This document shows, piece after piece, positions 61,361 to 64,000 of a stretch of 64,000 bases of DNA; the stretch's first letter is position 1; every line of letters begins with the position of its first letter. The notes under the pieces were generated by a model, which was not told the DNA's origin, ran no database searches, and was given only the letters and a program-made list of their open reading frames with translations. The position numbers and the translations under genes are program-made. Source of the DNA: CAISIP01 sp031396205 (lineage in GTDB: Bacteria > Pseudomonadota > Gammaproteobacteria > Burkholderiales > Burkholderiaceae_C); assembly GCA_031396205.1 (NCBI GenBank), contig JANNKH010000103.1:100981-164980 (forward strand), in the 5' to 3' direction.

Positions 61361-61865
61361 CTGCGCGACCCTCAAATAGTCGATGCGCTGCGCATCGTGC
61401 TGGCGCTCAAGGCCCGCGGCGACATCGTCGCGACGACGGGCGATGGCGTGAACGACGCCCCGGCGTTGCGCGCGGCGCACGTGGGCGTGGCCATGGGCGC
61501 CCGTGGCACCGACGTGGCCCGCGAGTCGGCCTCGCTGGTGCTCGTCGACGACAACTTCGCAGCCATCGTGGCGGCGGTGCGGGCGCCGCGTCTTCGACAA
61601 CCTGCGCAAGGCCATGTCGTACATCCTCGCGGTGCACGTTCCAATCGTCGGCATGGCGATGCTGCTGGCCGCGCACTACCTACCCTGGGCCGTCGGCGTG
61701 CTGCGGTTTGCACCTCTGCCGGCGCACGAACTGGCCGCTGCCTGCGGACTCGGCTTGCTGAGTGTGGTGTGGTTCGAAGGCATCAAGTGGACACGGCGAA
61801 GGGCGCGCAAGCCCAATGGGCCCGACGGAGCCAACCCCATGGTGTCGCCTCAAGGCCGAGCCTGA
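61361..61865 (+). pseudogene. C-terminal remnant of a P-type cation-transporting ATPase
   Basis: The first part reads GDIVATTGDGVNDAPALRAAHVGVAMGARGTDVARESASLVL, the HAD hinge of P-type ATPases. Near 61582-61590 the frame shifts and the second part continues GRRVFDNLRKAMSYILAVHVPIVGMAMLLA. It then jumps straight to RFAPLPAHELAAACGLGLLSVVWFEGIK, the last membrane helix. The N-terminal 600 residues and helices 6-9 are missing. The gene is dead. Its stop overlaps the end of the CPBP protease gene by 16 bp. Confidence 0.88.
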
Positions 61866-62737
61866 CCCGCGGCGGAGCCGACCTGCGGTGCGGCTTCGCG
61901 GCGAAACAGGAGCAGCACAGCCACGAACACAAGAATGCTGACCGCCATCTGAAACGGCCGCTGGTTGCTGCCATCGGGCAGGACCATCACCGGAATCACC
62001 GAAGGCCCGGCGTTGATGGCGGTGTGCAGCACCAGCACAGGCAGCACACTGCCTTCGGTGCGGTTGAAGAGCCAGGCAAACAGGACCGATGAGGCGATGG
62101 CGCTCAGTGCATACAGCCCCATCGGCAAGTGGCTCTGCACGGTACCCAGGCTGTAGAAGAGCGGCAAATGCCAGAGCGTCCACGCACCACCCAACACCAG
62201 GCTGGCGATGCGCCAACCCCATCGGCGCTGCAGGGCGGGCAAGGCATAGCCGCGCCAACCGAACTCCTCGCCCAGCGGGCCGCCCACCAGGAACACCAGG
62301 ACAAAGTTCGCAGCCGCCAGCAAGAGGTGCCCGACCGCGGGCGACGGGGGCAACGTGCCGCCCAGCACCACATGGATGGCGGCCGCCAAGCCCATGAAGG
62401 CGACCGGAAAGAAGAAGGCCACTGCCATCCAGCGCCAACCCACCCGCCACTGCAGGCAGCGCCTCAACCAGCGTCGCAGGCCGTCGCGGCCACCTTGGCG
62501 AGCAACCACGGCGACGCCCGCCAGGCTCGGCCCGAACCCGCCGACGAAAGCCAGTGTCGTCGCCGCCAGTGGCGCGTCGGGTTGCAACAGCGGCGCAAGC
62601 AGCCAGAAGGACCACGACCATGCGAAGGCCAGCACGAAGAATGTGAACACTGCTGCGAGTGACGCCACCGCTCGATCCAGTACGGCTGGTCTGGATGTCA
62701 CGGATTCGCCCGACTGCCCGGATTCCTGCAGCGTCAT
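61850..62737 (-). CDS. CPBP family intramembrane metalloprotease
   Basis: The 295-residue membrane protein has the CPBP (Abi) motifs EEFGWRGYALP (residues about 160-170), WTLWHLPLF and VLHTAIN, with about eight helices. These are intramembrane endopeptidases related to Rce1, with roles ranging from prenyl-protein processing to bacteriocin immunity. The gene overlaps the upstream hydrolase stop by four bases (ATGA), so the two are coupled. Confidence 0.9.
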   Translation of the reverse strand: MTLQESGQSGESVTSRPAVLDRAVASLAAVFTFFVLAFAWSWSFWLLAPLLQPDAPLAATTLAFVGGFGPSLAGVAVVARQGGRDGLRRWLRRCLQWRVGWRWMAVAFFFPVAFMGLAAAIHVVLGGTLPPSPAVGHLLLAAANFVLVFLVGGPLGEEFGWRGYALPALQRRWGWRIASLVLGGAWTLWHLPLFYSLGTVQSHLPMGLYALSAIASSVLFAWLFNRTEGSVLPVLVLHTAINAGPSVIPVMVLPDGSNQRPFQMAVSILVFVAVLLLFRREAAPQVGSAAGQARP

Positions 62738-63705
62738 GGCCGCTGCGGGGCCATGAGCAGCGCAAGGATCTCCGCGCGCACCGCGTCGTCATGTCCGACC
62801 CAGACGTGCCCGCCACGGTCGAACCCGACGAACTTCGCGCCCGCGATTCGGCTGGCGGTGTACTGTGCACTGGCATAGGTGCCGTAGCGGTCGTCGCGCG
62901 CACTGACGATGAGGGTCGGGACGTGGATGGACTCCAGCGGAGCGGGTGCCAGATGCTTGCCAACCACCGAATCGCTGCGCAAACCCTCGGCGCGGGCGGA
63001 CACCGGGAGGATGTTGTCGAGCATCGCATCCACCCGCGCACGTTCGCGCGGGCTGGCTGTCGCGAGCAATTCCGGCGGCGTCGCCAGCACCACCTTGATC
63101 ACCTGATTGCGCGCGACGTGAAGCGCCGCCCAGAAGAGGAAGTCCGAACCGATCAGCCGCATCATCGTGGCCTCGACCCAGGCCGGCATCGGCGGCGCCG
63201 AATCGGCCTGCGTCGGCGGCTTGTAGGCCAGCGGAACGAGCAGGATCAGCGCGCTGACCCGATCGGGGTGGCGGAGCGCCATTTGCAACGCCGATGGTGC
63301 GCCCGCCGAGCCCCCCATGACGGCGGCACGGCGAATGCCCAGCGCGTCGAGCAGGCACACATGCGCATCGGCCTGCGCAGCCGCCGACGCATCGGCGGGC
63401 ATCGGCGTGCGCAGGTAGCCGAAGCGCGACATCGCAATCACCCGGATGCCTCGCTTTGCCAGGGCGCCCGCGAACGCCATGCCCTGGTCGTGCCCGCCGC
63501 CGCTGCCGTGCACGGCCAAGAGTGGCACACCGGTGCCGGCCTCTTGGTACTCGATCGGGCCGCAGCGTGTTTGCAGCAACACGCTGCCCTGTGCGGCGTG
63601 GGCACGGGCCCGCTGCATGTCGCGGTTGAACTGCCAACCGATCAGCAACGCCGCGCCCACCCATGCCAGGGCGAACACGACGAGCACCCAGCGGCCAGTA
63701 GTCAT
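62734..63705 (-). CDS. alpha/beta hydrolase with N-terminal membrane anchor
   Basis: The ATG at 63705 gives a 323-residue protein with an N-terminal helix (WVLVVFALAWVGAALLIGWQ), an alpha/beta hydrolase core (LLAVHGSGGGHDQG), a nucleophile motif GGSAGAPSA, an Asp in SARDDRYGTY and a His in FDRGGHVWVG. Serine sits in a GGSAG elbow, which is acceptable for this fold. It is probably anchored and periplasmic or membrane-facing. It lies between the truncated M23 gene (10 bp) and the CPBP protease. Confidence 0.87.
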   Translation of the reverse strand: MTTGRWVLVVFALAWVGAALLIGWQFNRDMQRARAHAAQGSVLLQTRCGPIEYQEAGTGVPLLAVHGSGGGHDQGMAFAGALAKRGIRVIAMSRFGYLRTPMPADASAAAQADAHVCLLDALGIRRAAVMGGSAGAPSALQMALRHPDRVSALILLVPLAYKPPTQADSAPPMPAWVEATMMRLIGSDFLFWAALHVARNQVIKVVLATPPELLATASPRERARVDAMLDNILPVSARAEGLRSDSVVGKHLAPAPLESIHVPTLIVSARDDRYGTYASAQYTASRIAGAKFVGFDRGGHVWVGHDDAVRAEILALLMAPQRP

Positions 63706-63715
63706 GCCGTCATGC

Positions 63716-64000
63716 TCAAGGCGACTCGATGCGGTCGCCGCGCACCAGAAAGCGGCCCCCGAACTGGATCGGCAGCGGATCACCGCCAAGTGGCGCGCCG
63801 GCCGGCCCCGGCCTCTGCGCGTGGACATGCAGATGCGGCTCGCCGGTGTTGCCCGAGTTGCCGGCCGACCCGAGCCAGTCGCCGACCGCGACGGTGGCCC
63901 CCGGACGGACCCGCACACTGCCGGGCCGCAGGTGGCCGAGCAGCACATCGGCGTCGAGGTTGGTGTTGGTGCTGGTGCTGTTGTTGGGATCGGCGCAGCG
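63716..64000 (-). CDS. C-terminal part of an M23-family peptidase
   Basis: The window ends inside this gene. The visible 94 residues include VLLGHLRPGSVRVRPGATV, a short Asn/Thr/Ser-rich linker at the cut end and the catalytic HLHVH motif (PHLHVHAQ). M23 (LytM/peptidase M23) enzymes cut peptidoglycan cross-bridges. The first zinc-binding histidine would lie outside the window. It is 10 bp upstream of the alpha/beta hydrolase, so the three minus-strand genes here are probably one operon. Confidence 0.85.
   Translation of the reverse strand, partial: RCADPNNSTSTNTNLDADVLLGHLRPGSVRVRPGATVAVGDWLGSAGNSGNTGEPHLHVHAQRPGPAGAPLGGDPLPIQFGGRFLVRGDRIESP

Noticed and set aside
1..64000. rRNA, tRNA, riboswitch or prophage genes
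   Set aside because: No cloverleaf, conserved riboswitch core or phage structural gene could be recognised by eye; short RNA genes could still be missed.

Overview
This is a high-GC chromosomal segment (GC-rich third codon positions throughout) with a betaproteobacterial, Burkholderiales-like character. Signs are a phasin with a PhaR-type operator, a Bug/TctC tricarboxylate receptor, several LysR genes divergent from catabolic genes, GMC oxidoreductases, a PEP-CTERM protein and an FNR-controlled hyp operon. I see no rRNA, tRNA, CRISPR array, integrase or intact insertion sequence. The contig cuts a gene at each end.

Layout. 0-5.5 kb: small stand-alone genes, the phasin, a CocE/NonD hydrolase and an lrgAB pair. 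5.4-9.1 kb: a minus-strand run of DUF4331, PEP-CTERM protein and metallophosphoesterase. 9.2-14.8 kb: a hydantoinase/oxoprolinase, then a MocR regulator divergent from a gamma-butyrobetaine-hydroxylase-like oxygenase and an HD-domain protein, an arrangement recalling the TmpA/TmpB route for trimethylaminoethylphosphonate. 14.9-20.5 kb: LysR/azoR, a thioredoxin-like protein, and a LysM/PhnD-like fusion followed by a two-helix membrane protein and a lipoprotein. 20.5-21.2 kb: a VapBC-type toxin-antitoxin pair. 21.4-32 kb: a catabolic region with two sulfatases, an aldehyde dehydrogenase, a 3-hydroxyisobutyrate-dehydrogenase-like enzyme, a Bug receptor, two LysR regulators and a wrecked rhamnonate dehydratase. 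32.6-37.8 kb: Na/Pi cotransporter, DUF2130 protein with an ATPase remnant, cardiolipin synthase. 37.8-43.8 kb: hypF-hypC-hypD-hypE-hypB with translational overlaps and an FNR box, but no hydrogenase and no hypA in view. 44-54.5 kb: an enolase-superfamily dehydratase with an AldA-like dehydrogenase, two GMC oxidoreductases (one frameshifted), an MFS transporter, a nucleotidyl cyclase and a class II aldolase. 54.8-61.1 kb: an esterase lipoprotein, an acyltransferase and a compact set of RibD-C reductase, methyltransferase, glycosyltransferase, divergent pterin synthase and MDR dehydrogenase. 61.3-64 kb: a P-type ATPase remnant, CPBP protease, alpha/beta hydrolase and a truncated M23 peptidase.

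The most unusual material is: (1) the pterin-synthase/glycosyltransferase/methyltransferase/reductase set at 56.7-61.1 kb, a candidate uncharacterised pathway; (2) the TmpA/TmpB-like pair, whose zinc cysteines and PhnZ-type Tyr/Glu positions are not conserved; (3) a LysM/PhnD-like fusion without an ABC transporter, next to a membrane protein with a periplasmic loop; (4) a tandem 81-bp hairpin repeat between aldA and hypF, echoed at the preceding gene junction; and (5) an unusual number of decayed genes with internal deletions or frameshifts. All functional statements are from reading the sequence and recalled family features; no database search was run.
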